Positions 52,505 through 62,282 of a DNA stretch of 64,000 nt are shown in pieces; within the stretch, counting starts at the first letter, position 1; each line of letters opens with the position of its first letter. The notes under the pieces are model-generated. The model was not told the origin of the DNA. It did not search any database and saw only the letters and a program-made list of their open reading frames with translations. Made by a program: the position numbers and the translations under genes. The stretch spans positions 3,177,635 to 3,241,634 of the forward strand of contig CP139021.1 in assembly GCA_034044135.1 (NCBI GenBank). Direction: 5' to 3'. Source of the stretch: Flammeovirgaceae bacterium SG7u.111 (lineage in GTDB: Bacteria > Bacteroidota > Bacteroidia > Cytophagales > Flammeovirgaceae).

Positions 52505-52541
52505 TTTTTGCAGAGCAGTAGATATGTTGCTCTACAAAAAA
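52505..52541 (+). terminator. hairpin after the TonB receptor gene
   Basis: TTTTTGCAGAGCA pairs with TGCTCTACAAAAA with one C-A mismatch around a 10-base loop, 13 bases after the stop. It lacks a T tail on the forward strand, so it is a weaker terminator candidate. Confidence 0.4.
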
Positions 52542-52623
52542 ACTAAACAAATCTTATCAAAGGATTCTTCTTATATTAGCGGTTGTCAAATTCATCATCA
52601 ACAAGGAACAAGAATCCTCCACA

Positions 52624-53469
52624 ATGCAAAGGCAGGGCTTTTTAACGCAAGAAACTTCCAATCAATTCAAAAAAGCCCTTGGCTTGCTTGTCAATAGCAA
52701 TGTGTGGATTGCAATGAATGCTTCTGCACTTGTACTGATGAGTGGTAAAGTTTTGCATATTGCCCCCAAGATAAATGTGCTTTTGTTGGTATTCTTTTCT
52801 ACTCTAGCCGACTATAATCTTCAAGCCATTGCCGACGCTAAAACCTCTTTTCAGGATAAAGGGTTTCGGATAATAGGCAGGAAGCATATATTGTTCCTTG
52901 TTGGGGTGTTGGCTATTCTTTGGCTTTGCCGAGGGTTTGACAGGTACCAACTTTTATACTTAGCCCATTTGGCTTTTATTTCTGTGCTTTATGCAATTCC
53001 TACCAAAATATTGGACTTGCCACCACTGAGAGAAATCCCTTTTCTGAAAATATTTCTGATCACTTATGTGTGGGTAGGGGCAACCGCTATTTTTCCCTTT
53101 TGGAGCTATATTGACGACCCAAAACTTTGGGCTTTAGTAGCCGAGAGAGCCTTGTTTATCTTTGCAATCACGCTGCCTTTCGATATTAGGGACGAGAAGC
53201 GGGACTTGGAGAAAATGCTTTACACTATAGCCAACCAACTAGGGGCAACCCAGACCAGATGGATAGCAATTGGCTGTCTAGTTGCCTCTTTTTTAGTAGT
53301 TGGAGTATATCTCAAAGAGCTACTATTGCCTTTTACTCTTACCTATCTAATAGCAGGATGGCTCATCTTCAAATCAGATAGAAAGCTGGATAACCTCTAC
53401 TTTACGGGTCTGCTTGATGGGACGATGTTGCTGCAAACACTATTGGTTTATTGTTTTTTAGTTATGTGA
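52624..53469 (+). CDS. UbiA-superfamily-like integral membrane protein
   Basis: This 281-residue protein has about eight membrane helices. The second aspartate-rich motif of UbiA prenyltransferases is recognisable (FDIRDEKRDLEKMLYTIANQLG, near 190-211), as is LREIPFLKIFLITYVWVGAT near 140. The first motif is degenerate (TLADYNLQAIAD near 61). Such proteins are common in Bacteroidota and lack an assigned substrate; prenyl transfer is possible but not shown. Confidence 0.75.
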   Translation: MQRQGFLTQETSNQFKKALGLLVNSNVWIAMNASALVLMSGKVLHIAPKINVLLLVFFSTLADYNLQAIADAKTSFQDKGFRIIGRKHILFLVGVLAILWLCRGFDRYQLLYLAHLAFISVLYAIPTKILDLPPLREIPFLKIFLITYVWVGATAIFPFWSYIDDPKLWALVAERALFIFAITLPFDIRDEKRDLEKMLYTIANQLGATQTRWIAIGCLVASFLVVGVYLKELLLPFTLTYLIAGWLIFKSDRKLDNLYFTGLLDGTMLLQTLLVYCFLVM

Positions 53470-53478
53470 TGTTGCTTT

Positions 53479-55149
53479 TCACAATTCCCCCTCAATCAAA
53501 GGCCAAGAATCAAAATCACGGTCCATCACCTTACCATCTCCTGAAATCATGACCCATTGGTCTTTTTTGGAAAGTACATCATACGTTAGCGATTTTCCAT
53601 TTGGAAACATGAAAGAATGATTGAGTTCCTCTGGCGCTGAATTTGCTTTCATTACCTCTTTAAAAATAGAAACAGGCTCAATATCTTCGAATACGGCAAT
53701 GAGCCCTAATTTTTCTGAGGAATAAGCAACAACGGTCGTATTGACTGCCACCGAATAAACAGACCAGTTTCCTTTTTGAGCTTCAGGAGCCATTCCGCGA
53801 GGGATAGATACCGGACCGGCGGCACATGCAAAGTTTTTATATACCCCTGTGTTATTCCATCCCATAAAATCATCTCCTGGCCCTGCAAGGTGTATGATTT
53901 CGGAGAGATGGTCAGAGTTGTCGTTTAGAAACAAACAAATAGGTCTGGCAACTATCAATGAGCGTTTCCCTCTATTGACTCCACCTGCACTAATTAAGAA
54001 ATTCTTTCCTGCACTGCTTATCTCTGGTGAAGCGCCTGGGCCATGACCTTGTTTAATAAAATACCCATCTTTTTTATGAAAGAGCATTTCTACTACTTTA
54101 TCGGCAGGGCGGTAAGGCATGCATGCCCCCATTAATGCATGCTCTTTCCCTACTCCAATACTTTGTTCATAGTCCTGAAAGTCCGAAAAGCTCAGCCACG
54201 ATTTCATAAAGGCGGTATGGTAGTCCACTTGTAGGTCTTGTATCGCTGCTTTTTCATACCGCCTCCGCATTGGTGGGTAATGATTCAACTTGTAACTATT
54301 TATTGCATAGCTCCAGTTCAAATAATCCAACACAGCTCTTGCATCCGCGCTCACTTTTTCAGATGCGAAAGCTTCAAGGTTCAGCAACGCTGTGATTGTA
54401 TAGCCCAGGTAAGGAACAGAGTTAAATTCGTATAATCCATTTTGCTTCATTTCCCCCAAAAGTGATAGCAGCTTTTCCTCCATCCCATTTTCCTCATTAT
54501 TGAAGTAGGCATCTTCATTTCCATGCAATCGAATCCATCGGTTTTTCAAATACCTGGATCCCTCGGTCATGAGCATATGGTTTTCGGTATCTGTTACCAG
54601 CCCCAACGTTTTTGGAGCTGTATAGCTGAACTTGCCCCCATCTTCCGACAATACCACATCCAACAGATGCTTTTTAGTTTCAGGATAAATTATGTCTGGG
54701 TGCTCCCCAAATTTCCAAAGTATGGTAGTAAGTATGGTTAAGGGGAAGTCATAATCTCCTTTAGGGTTCAAAGCCCAAGACGACCCGCAATTTCCCCATA
54801 CGGTGAGTTTTTGTAAGATTTGGTTCACCTCGTCTACGTTCTGCTTCAGCATCAACCTGGCGAGTAAAATCCGAATGGTATAACCTTTTTTTGCAAGCAT
54901 CTCTTCGGTAATGGGCCTGTCTGCTATAGATTTATAAATGCGATTGGCGAAGGCAGATTCGTCCTTCCACTGCAGGTCTCTTTTAGATGGGGTTCCAATA
55001 TTCCCAGCGCTCATTTCAATACCTTTTCGGTACTTTATTGCTCCAACGACCTGTGATTTTAGTTGCTTGTTGAAGAATAGTATAAGCAGTAATAAAAACC
55101 CAAATGGAAGAGCTATGAATTTTAGTTTTTTACTTCTTTTCATTTTCAA
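53479..55149 (-). CDS. large secreted or anchored protein of unknown function, candidate glycan-active enzyme
   Basis: This 556-residue protein has an N-terminal hydrophobic segment (KFIALPFGFLLLLILFF). I do not recognise a named family. The first ~330 residues look helical and toroid-like (MLAKKGYTIRILLARLML, TENHMLMTEGSRYLKNRWIR, NGLYEFNSVPYLGYTITALL, NLEAFASEKVSADARAVLDY). The rest is beta-rich (HGPGASPEISSAGKNFLISAGG, GSW/YSVAVNTTVVAYSS-type strands). An alpha-toroid followed by beta-sandwiches is the plan of many polysaccharide lyases and hydrolases, and conserved-looking His, Tyr, Asn and Arg clusters (NHML, YEFNS, HYPPMRRRYE) could be catalytic. It lies just downstream of the HTCS of the fucose/mannose cluster. 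The enzyme role is inference. Confidence 0.6.
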   Translation of the reverse strand: MKMKRSKKLKFIALPFGFLLLLILFFNKQLKSQVVGAIKYRKGIEMSAGNIGTPSKRDLQWKDESAFANRIYKSIADRPITEEMLAKKGYTIRILLARLMLKQNVDEVNQILQKLTVWGNCGSSWALNPKGDYDFPLTILTTILWKFGEHPDIIYPETKKHLLDVVLSEDGGKFSYTAPKTLGLVTDTENHMLMTEGSRYLKNRWIRLHGNEDAYFNNEENGMEEKLLSLLGEMKQNGLYEFNSVPYLGYTITALLNLEAFASEKVSADARAVLDYLNWSYAINSYKLNHYPPMRRRYEKAAIQDLQVDYHTAFMKSWLSFSDFQDYEQSIGVGKEHALMGACMPYRPADKVVEMLFHKKDGYFIKQGHGPGASPEISSAGKNFLISAGGVNRGKRSLIVARPICLFLNDNSDHLSEIIHLAGPGDDFMGWNNTGVYKNFACAAGPVSIPRGMAPEAQKGNWSVYSVAVNTTVVAYSSEKLGLIAVFEDIEPVSIFKEVMKANSAPEELNHSFMFPNGKSLTYDVLSKKDQWVMISGDGKVMDRDFDSWPLIEGEL

Positions 55150-55294
55150 GAAAATTATATTATCTTGTTGTTATTTAATTAGTTGTGAATATTTCTGACC
55201 AGCACAGTTTGAATTAAAAAAAATCGATATACAATGTTTTATTGGATATAAACCTCTAGTAACTATTGGTTCAGTTTTATCTTTTCTAAAAAAA

Positions 55295-58200
55295 TTATTT
55301 AATCAATTTGCTGGGTGCATATCCAAATTGCTTTTTAAATCGTCTGCTAAAATAGAGAGGGTCATTAAACCCAACGGCATTGGCAACTTCAGACACGTTA
55401 TAGTTTTTGGTTTTCAACAGAGAAGCAGATTTTTTCAGTCTTATCGTCCGTATAAACTCATTAGGCGACATATCTGTGAGTTCAGTGATTTTTCTATATA
55501 ATTTTGATGAACTGAGACCCAATTTAGAACACAGAAATGCAGGGGTAAGCTCAGAGTTCCCTAGGTTTTCTTCTATGATTTCCTTGGCCTTTGATATCAG
55601 GTCAATATCAATTTGTGAATGCGCCAAGCTGGTCACATCGCTTTCTGTTTCCTCGGAAAACTGCTGCTTTATATCAAAACGAATTTTGATAATATTATCA
55701 ATTCTTGATTTTAATAACGAGGGGTCGAAAGGTTTTACCAAATACCCATCTACCCCTATTTTATACCCTTTTATTCTGCTTTCGTTTTCTCCCAATGCGG
55801 TCAATAAGATCACGGCCGTATGGCTTATTTTCTCATCGCTTTTAAGTGCATTTACAAATTCAAAACCATCCATTATAGGCATCATCACGTCTACTACACA
55901 AACCACCGGCTTCACCTTCCTACAAAGCTCTAGTCCTTCTTTCCCATTTTCTGCCCCATACACTTTATAATACCCAGAAAGAAATTCCATTACATAATTT
56001 CGAAGTTCTGGGTTGTCATCAATTACTAATACAGATGATTTTACATCTGTGTTAGATTTTGGGGCTATATAAGCACCCAAGGAATCTAGTGATTTTGTGG
56101 AGCCCAAAAAAACTTCTAGTTCCGGTTTTTCAGGAACAAAACTCGATATTTCACTATCTTCAAACGCATTTCTTGAAATGGGTAATTCTACCGTAAAAAT
56201 ACTACCAGCATTTGTAGAGCTTTTAACGGAAATTTTACCTTTATGAACCTCTACCAGCGCTTTTACAAGTGAAAGTCCTATTCCCGTACCTGTGGTGCTT
56301 TCTTTGCTATTTCTAGCTTGGTAAAACCTGGAAAATATTTTTTCTTGGCTTTCTTGTGGAATTCCAATACCGTCATCACTGACCTCTATTAAGAGGGTTT
56401 TAGAGTCATTTTCTTTTACTCCCACAAACAGGTCAACATGCCCGTGGTTGTTAGTGAATTTTATGGCGTTAGACAGCAGATTATAAAGAATTTTATTGTA
56501 CTTGTCCACGTCTATCCAACAAACAATGGATTCTTCTTCTACATTAAAATTGATGTTGATGTTTTTTGAATGGGCCAACTCTATGAAAGAATAAAAAATA
56601 TCGTTCGTATTGGGAACTATGTCAACTTCTGTTGCTTTTAGTTTGATTTCCCCTGCTTCTGCACGCCTGAAATCAAGAATTTGATTGACCAACCTCAGCA
56701 GCCTATTGGTGCTATGATTTATCAGGTTAGCTTTGCTTTTTATATAATCATTGCTGTTTTCATGTTCTAAAATTTGTTTCACCGGGCCCATTATCAATGA
56801 CAGCGGTGTCCTCAGTTCATGTGAAATATTGGTGAAAAAACGAAGTTTTTCATTGCTGAGCTTTTCATCACGCTCCCTTTTGACCTTTTCTGTTAATAGC
56901 TCTTGTTTTAATTTGATTCGAACCTTGACCTGCTTCCTGGTAAAATAAACTATTAAACCCGTAAGGAATAATAATAATGCAACCCCTTGGTAACTTGCCC
57001 AAAAAGGAGGAAGTATTTTGATACTGTACGACGAAGCTTCGCTCCAATTTCCATCACTATTGCTTGAGCGAATTTTGAAATTATAGGTACCATAACCCAA
57101 ATTAGTATATTGTACAGTTCTTGAGTTGCTACTGGCTCTTACCCAATTATTGTCAAAACCTTCCAACATATATTCAAATTTATTTAGGTGCTGGTTGGTA
57201 AAAGACGTGTTTGAAAATTGAATAGAGAAGTTCCTGTTTTTATACTCAAGGCTTACTTCTCTAGAGTAATTTAAAGATTTAAGAAGGGGGACTTGTCCAT
57301 TTATTTCTACCCCTGGCAAAACCAATTTATTATTCACTTTAAACTCAGTAATTATTGGCTTGGGAGACCATTTGTTCTCCTTAATATCCAAAGGAGAAAA
57401 ACTGATAATCCCATTTTTTCCTCCTAAATAAATTTTTGAATTATTGAAGTTATAAAACCCGCTCGAGCTAAATATGTCAAGCCTGTTACCACTGCTTACA
57501 TTATAGATGTTGGCAAGGTTGTTTTCAACATCATACCTAGATATATTATTATTATTCATGTTTAGCCATAAAAAGCCATTTGCGTCTTCTACAATATCTG
57601 TTACCCACTTGCTTTTCAATTCTTTAGGCTCTAGGTTTTGTTTAAATGTGTTGGTTTTTGGGTCGAAAACGCTCAGACCTTTTCTGGTAGCTGCCCATAC
57701 TAATCCGCGAGAATCGATCAATATGTCACTTACGTTGTCATGTGGAAGCCCTTCATCTGAACTGATATTTGCTTTGAATTCAATGGTTTTGTCCTCAATT
57801 AAATTATACTTGATCACTCCATTTTCAGTAGCAAACCATAAGTTGTTATTGGTATCAATAGTCACTTTGTTGATTTCAAAGCTTGGTATTATATGCTTGA
57901 ATGGTTTTAAGGTTTGCTTTTTTAAAAGTTTAGCACCTTCTCCAAAAGAACATACTACTAAATTGTCATCGTATTCTATAAAATTGAAGACAGGTGAGTT
58001 TGCAAAACCTACATCAATGATCTTTGACTCTTTTTGGAGATGGTTATACAGCAGTATTTTGCCATTCCATAAACCACAAAAGAAAGTGATCCCATCATAA
58101 GAATATATACTTGCTATATCATAACTTCCATTGAATAGGGGGGCAAAATCCTCGTTGTTAGAAATGAAAAGACCATTATGCCTTGTTGCAACTACTATCT

Positions 58201-59353
58201 CATTTAAATGAGTTTTTGAAAAGCCTCTAATTCTGGGAACTTGATTTTCGATATACTTCGATATATCCTTGTTGATTTTAAATTGATTTTCGTAAGGGTC
58301 GTACTTATCCAGACCTTCTTCGGTCCCGATCCACAGCACACCTGATGGGTCAAAATACAGGGCAGAAACCAAATTATCCACTAAAGACTTGTCTTCTGAC
58401 AGTACCGAAAAATACCATTGGAAGTCTCCTTTGTTTATATCCTCCAATGCGTTACAAACTAACAAACCTCCGAGTGTGCCCACCCAGTATTTGCCATCTG
58501 GGGCTTGAGCCACACTTAAGAAATAAGGCCCTAATTTTTCCCGTATTTCATCATCGGCAATGTATAAATTTATAAAGGAATTGAGGGGTTTGTCAAATTT
58601 GTAAAGTCCTTTACGCGTCCCTACAAATATATCGCCCCTTTTATCTTCATATATGAAATTTAAATAAGGGTTAATAGCTTTAGATTTTGGTATGGACAAT
58701 GTGAAATATTCTATTTTTGAAATAATTCCTGTACTACCAAGCTTGATTTTGGCAACACCGGCAGTATTATAAGCACCTACCCAAATATTGCCTTTTGTAT
58801 CTTCAAAAATCTCTTTGACATAATTAAAACCTTCCAGCGGAACTTTGGTAAAGGCATTTTCATCAGGCTCAAACAAAAATAAGCCAGCATCTTTTGTACC
58901 GACCCAAACCCGATCGAATTTATCTAAATAGACAGAGCGAACTTCCTCGTCAGGCAAGCTATTTGGGTCATTTTCATCGGACAAATAGGTGGTAAATACG
59001 TGCGTATCGAGCTGCAAATGAGACAAACCTTTTCTTGTTCCAATCCATAAACTACTAGTTGTACTATCTAGTTTTAAAGCAGTAATATCAGCATTATGTA
59101 AGGTGTTAATCCCTTCTCCGTAGCTTAAATAGTTTTGGAATTGAAATCCGTCAAAACGGTTTAAACCATTGAACGTGCCTAACCAAAGAAAGCCTTGATT
59201 ATCTTGAATAATATGCCTGATTGAATTATGAGATAATCCATCTTTATCATTGTAGTGTTCAAATTTTAAATGCTGTGCACTGATTTTTGCATTTAGCAAA
59301 AAAATGCAAAAATAAATTATCTTAGTTTTAAAGTTCAATTTAATATGTGCCAA
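55295..59353 (-). CDS. hybrid two-component system sensor/regulator (HTCS)
   Basis: This 1352-residue protein has a signal peptide (IIYFCIFLLNAKISAQ). A double periplasmic beta-propeller (about 25-690, repeats like IIQDNQGFLWLGTFNGLNRFDG), a Y_Y_Y domain (about 705-780), a membrane segment (about 784-805), HisKA with H845 in FFTNISHELRTPLSL, HATPase (about 950-1070, DDGIGIP and GTGIGLSL), a receiver domain with D1155 in VVDVMMPIMDG, and a C-terminal AraC-type HTH (about 1245-1352) follow. HTCS proteins bind a glycan fragment directly and activate the neighbouring polysaccharide-utilisation genes. The GH29-GH29-GH92 genes just upstream are the probable targets. Confidence 0.96.
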   Translation of the reverse strand: MAHIKLNFKTKIIYFCIFLLNAKISAQHLKFEHYNDKDGLSHNSIRHIIQDNQGFLWLGTFNGLNRFDGFQFQNYLSYGEGINTLHNADITALKLDSTTSSLWIGTRKGLSHLQLDTHVFTTYLSDENDPNSLPDEEVRSVYLDKFDRVWVGTKDAGLFLFEPDENAFTKVPLEGFNYVKEIFEDTKGNIWVGAYNTAGVAKIKLGSTGIISKIEYFTLSIPKSKAINPYLNFIYEDKRGDIFVGTRKGLYKFDKPLNSFINLYIADDEIREKLGPYFLSVAQAPDGKYWVGTLGGLLVCNALEDINKGDFQWYFSVLSEDKSLVDNLVSALYFDPSGVLWIGTEEGLDKYDPYENQFKINKDISKYIENQVPRIRGFSKTHLNEIVVATRHNGLFISNNEDFAPLFNGSYDIASIYSYDGITFFCGLWNGKILLYNHLQKESKIIDVGFANSPVFNFIEYDDNLVVCSFGEGAKLLKKQTLKPFKHIIPSFEINKVTIDTNNNLWFATENGVIKYNLIEDKTIEFKANISSDEGLPHDNVSDILIDSRGLVWAATRKGLSVFDPKTNTFKQNLEPKELKSKWVTDIVEDANGFLWLNMNNNNISRYDVENNLANIYNVSSGNRLDIFSSSGFYNFNNSKIYLGGKNGIISFSPLDIKENKWSPKPIITEFKVNNKLVLPGVEINGQVPLLKSLNYSREVSLEYKNRNFSIQFSNTSFTNQHLNKFEYMLEGFDNNWVRASSNSRTVQYTNLGYGTYNFKIRSSNSDGNWSEASSYSIKILPPFWASYQGVALLLFLTGLIVYFTRKQVKVRIKLKQELLTEKVKRERDEKLSNEKLRFFTNISHELRTPLSLIMGPVKQILEHENSNDYIKSKANLINHSTNRLLRLVNQILDFRRAEAGEIKLKATEVDIVPNTNDIFYSFIELAHSKNININFNVEEESIVCWIDVDKYNKILYNLLSNAIKFTNNHGHVDLFVGVKENDSKTLLIEVSDDGIGIPQESQEKIFSRFYQARNSKESTTGTGIGLSLVKALVEVHKGKISVKSSTNAGSIFTVELPISRNAFEDSEISSFVPEKPELEVFLGSTKSLDSLGAYIAPKSNTDVKSSVLVIDDNPELRNYVMEFLSGYYKVYGAENGKEGLELCRKVKPVVCVVDVMMPIMDGFEFVNALKSDEKISHTAVILLTALGENESRIKGYKIGVDGYLVKPFDPSLLKSRIDNIIKIRFDIKQQFSEETESDVTSLAHSQIDIDLISKAKEIIEENLGNSELTPAFLCSKLGLSSSKLYRKITELTDMSPNEFIRTIRLKKSASLLKTKNYNVSEVANAVGFNDPLYFSRRFKKQFGYAPSKLIK

Positions 59354-59527
59354 GTTATAGTTTAAGCTTTACAATAAAATACCTGATTTTGGATCTAAAA
59401 GTAGGTTTATACTTGAAATTAATAAACTTATATCTTTTAAGCACCTGTTATCTTCATCACTTTATTGCTAATATAAGGCGAACAAATTCTAATTCCATTC
59501 CAATCGCTATTGCTTAATATAGATGTG

Positions 59528-60934
59528 TTATTGCAACTGAATTCTAAAAGCTGTAATAGGGATTTCACCCTCATTATAAATAGGCATTTTTATTTTTAAC
59601 CCTTTCTTATTCTGTTTCCAGTTCACATGTTTATCACTTCCCAATTGTTCTATACTTTTTACTTTATCATTTGGAGCAAATGATTTTATAAGCACTTGAG
59701 GTTGGTGATAGCTGCATACGTAGGCATAGACATAACCTCCCTTAGTTGTGAATTGGACTTCTGGTATAATTTGTTTAGAAGTGGCATCGTTTACAGCATC
59801 TTTTAAGGTGTTTTTACTCTCTTTTTCTTGTGTTACTTCCGTTTTTTGGATGTTAGATAGTAATTCATTTTGAACTTTCCATGGTCTTGAACTATAAATA
59901 CCTTCCGAATTGCCTTGCATCCATTTTCCGATTTTCCTTAGTCTTTCTTGAGCTAGGTCTGTGATTTCTCCTTTGGCTGTAGGTCCATTATTGAGCAATA
60001 AGTTACCACCCTTGCTTACTATTTCCAGTAATTGCCGCATCATCAATTCTGACGACTTATACATGGTGTCATATTCAATATACCCCCAGTTTTTCCCCAT
60101 GGTTATGCATGCTTCCCAAGGTTTGGGTTCTAGCCCTTTTACAATTTTTTGTTCCTGAACTTTATAATCGCCTAAACCATTGCCAATTCGGCTGTTTATG
60201 ATACAGTTTGGTTGAATATTTAAGATAAGCTCCCGCAGCTCCTTGCTTTCTTCCGGACTTATAAGCTCTGGTGTATCAAACCAAATAATATCAATTTTTC
60301 CATACTGAGTTAGCAGCTCTTTTACTTGAGGCTTTACCTTTCTCTCAAAATACTTGCTAAATACTTTTATATCTTCATTTGGGTAGTCCACTAGGTTACT
60401 TCTTCCGCCTTTATGTGGCCAATTGGTAGCAACATCTGGATCTTCCCAATCGCGACCTAAAGAATAATAAAACCCAAATTTCATGTCGTGTTTATGGCAA
60501 GCATCTACCAATTCTTTCATCGGGTCTTTGGCGTATGGTGTTCGCTCTACAATATTATAATCATTAGAAGGAGAATCGAACATAGCAAACCCATCGTGAT
60601 GCTTGGACGTGATTATGATGTACTTCATGCCTGCTTGTTTTGCAGTAAGCACCCACTTTTCGGCATCGAAATTTACAGGGTTAAAATCATCAGCAATGGT
60701 AGTATACTCTTTTAATGAAATTTTTTCATGAATCATAAAATGCTCATTTCCTTTAGCGATATGCCCATCCCAATATCCAGCAGTTTTTGAATACAAACCC
60801 CAGTGCATGAACATCCCGAATTTAGCATCTTTCCACCAGTCCATTTTATCAGATGATTGGGCGGAAGCATTGTTTGCTAAAAGTACTATTAGAGTAATAA
60901 TAATGTACGTTCTAAACAACAAATTAGACTTCAT
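59528..60934 (-). CDS. alpha-L-fucosidase, GH29
   Basis: This 468-residue protein has a signal peptide (ITLIVLLANNASAQ). The GH29 barrel has WWKDAKFGMFMHWGLYS near 33, KYIIITSKHHDGFAMFDS near 104, FGFYYSLGRDWEDPD near 153 and the nucleophile region GKIDIIWFDTPE with D220. A C-terminal beta domain with KEK-rich linker completes it. It removes terminal L-fucose from glycans in the periplasm or outside. It lies 37 bases downstream of a second GH29 gene on the same strand, in one operon. Confidence 0.94.
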   Translation of the reverse strand: MKSNLLFRTYIIITLIVLLANNASAQSSDKMDWWKDAKFGMFMHWGLYSKTAGYWDGHIAKGNEHFMIHEKISLKEYTTIADDFNPVNFDAEKWVLTAKQAGMKYIIITSKHHDGFAMFDSPSNDYNIVERTPYAKDPMKELVDACHKHDMKFGFYYSLGRDWEDPDVATNWPHKGGRSNLVDYPNEDIKVFSKYFERKVKPQVKELLTQYGKIDIIWFDTPELISPEESKELRELILNIQPNCIINSRIGNGLGDYKVQEQKIVKGLEPKPWEACITMGKNWGYIEYDTMYKSSELMMRQLLEIVSKGGNLLLNNGPTAKGEITDLAQERLRKIGKWMQGNSEGIYSSRPWKVQNELLSNIQKTEVTQEKESKNTLKDAVNDATSKQIIPEVQFTTKGGYVYAYVCSYHQPQVLIKSFAPNDKVKSIEQLGSDKHVNWKQNKKGLKIKMPIYNEGEIPITAFRIQLQ

Positions 60935-60971
60935 TGTGAATTAGTTATTTATAGGGTAGGGGAATATATTT

Positions 60972-62282
60972 TTATGGTTGAACAAACTCAACATTGGTAA
61001 GCTTTACCACTACTGCGTTTGGCCAAATTTTATTATTATACACTCTGTGTGCCCTGCTAATTGAAATTTCTAAACTAGCATCATGCTGTTTAAAGTAAGA
61101 CGTTGGGATGTTTTCTGGCCAATACTCGACCACCAAATCGTTTTGCCCCAATACGGAGATTTCCGTCTCTTCTGTTGCCCTTATTTTTTTAAGCAAAAAA
61201 TTCCTTCTAAAACCTTTGAACCAATCTTTTTGGTTTGTTATAAAAACATAGGCCGTATTTTCCTCTTTGGCTTTGGTAAACCACAAATCCCCTTCTTTAA
61301 TAATAGTGGGCACAGTCCTTACATTCTTAACCGCTTCGTTGTTCACAAATATCCAAAGGGCTATTTCACGCAGGCGTTCTTCTTGCTCTATGGGAATTTC
61401 CCCGTTAGGCTTAGGGCCAACGTTCATCAAAAAATTGCCGCCCTTAGCCCTGATTTCAATCAATTTATTTATCAAATCCCCGCCGTCTTTGTATTCTTCG
61501 TTGGTCGGTTTGTAGGCCCATTGAGTACCCATGGTCATGCAAGTTTCCCACGGCCCGGGCATAGCTCCGTTAGGTATCTTTTGCTCCGGAGTGTTCATTT
61601 CGCCACGGGTCACTACAATATTTGGAGCTATTTCATGTACATATTGTGCCATAGGTTTTGCATGGAAAGCATCAAAAAACATGACATCAATTGGACCATA
61701 ATTTTCTATTAGTTCCTTAACCTGAACTTTATCGTATTCAAATAACTCTTTATTGGCTGTGACTTGGGTCATAGGTCCTTTTCTGGAAATCAGGTGGCCT
61801 TGCTTGTGTATAAAGCTAAAATCTTCGGGAGAAAAATAGAACCCTACTTTCAGCCCATATTTTCTCAAGGATTTGACCAACATACCAGTAATATCTTTCC
61901 CGTAAGGGGTGTTCATGATATTAAAATCGGTGGTCTTGGTATCCCACATACAAAAGCCATTGTGGTGCTTGGTTGTGAAGACTACATATTCTGCCCCTGT
62001 TATTTTGAATAACCTTGCCCATTCGTCCGGATCAAATTTATCGGGATAAAAGGTTTTGGGGAGCTCGTTCATATAGCGTTGTACATAGTCTTCCGACGCT
62101 CCCACCATAGAGTGGCTGATGACACTTCCCAACTGCGAGTCCATGCTCCAATGGATGAAAATACCGAAGCCCATATCCATAAAGTCTTCTTCTAGCTCGG
62201 GCTTGTTTTTTAGCTGGGCAAAGGATGAGAAACTGGCTAATATGAATACTAAAAGTAATTTTAACTCTTTGTTACAAATCAT
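60972..62282 (-). CDS. alpha-L-fucosidase-like, GH29 (second copy)
   Basis: This 436-residue protein has a signal peptide (LLVFILASFSSFAQ). The GH29 pattern is present: MGFGIFIHWSMDSQ near 37, EYVVFTTKHHNGFCMWDTK near 98, KVGFYFSPEDFSF near 145, and the nucleophile D204 in GPIDVMFFDAFH. It differs markedly from the neighbouring GH29 enzyme, for example HWSMDS instead of HWGLYS, so it probably cuts another linkage or fucose decoration. Its start codon lies inside the end of the GH92 gene (11-base overlap), which implies translational coupling. Confidence 0.9.
   Translation of the reverse strand: MICNKELKLLLVFILASFSSFAQLKNKPELEEDFMDMGFGIFIHWSMDSQLGSVISHSMVGASEDYVQRYMNELPKTFYPDKFDPDEWARLFKITGAEYVVFTTKHHNGFCMWDTKTTDFNIMNTPYGKDITGMLVKSLRKYGLKVGFYFSPEDFSFIHKQGHLISRKGPMTQVTANKELFEYDKVQVKELIENYGPIDVMFFDAFHAKPMAQYVHEIAPNIVVTRGEMNTPEQKIPNGAMPGPWETCMTMGTQWAYKPTNEEYKDGGDLINKLIEIRAKGGNFLMNVGPKPNGEIPIEQEERLREIALWIFVNNEAVKNVRTVPTIIKEGDLWFTKAKEENTAYVFITNQKDWFKGFRRNFLLKKIRATEETEISVLGQNDLVVEYWPENIPTSYFKQHDASLEISISRAHRVYNNKIWPNAVVVKLTNVEFVQP

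Noticed and set aside
55407-55970. 187-codon forward ORF
   Set aside because: Antisense to the receiver and AraC domains of the HTCS; composition follows from the codons of the real gene.
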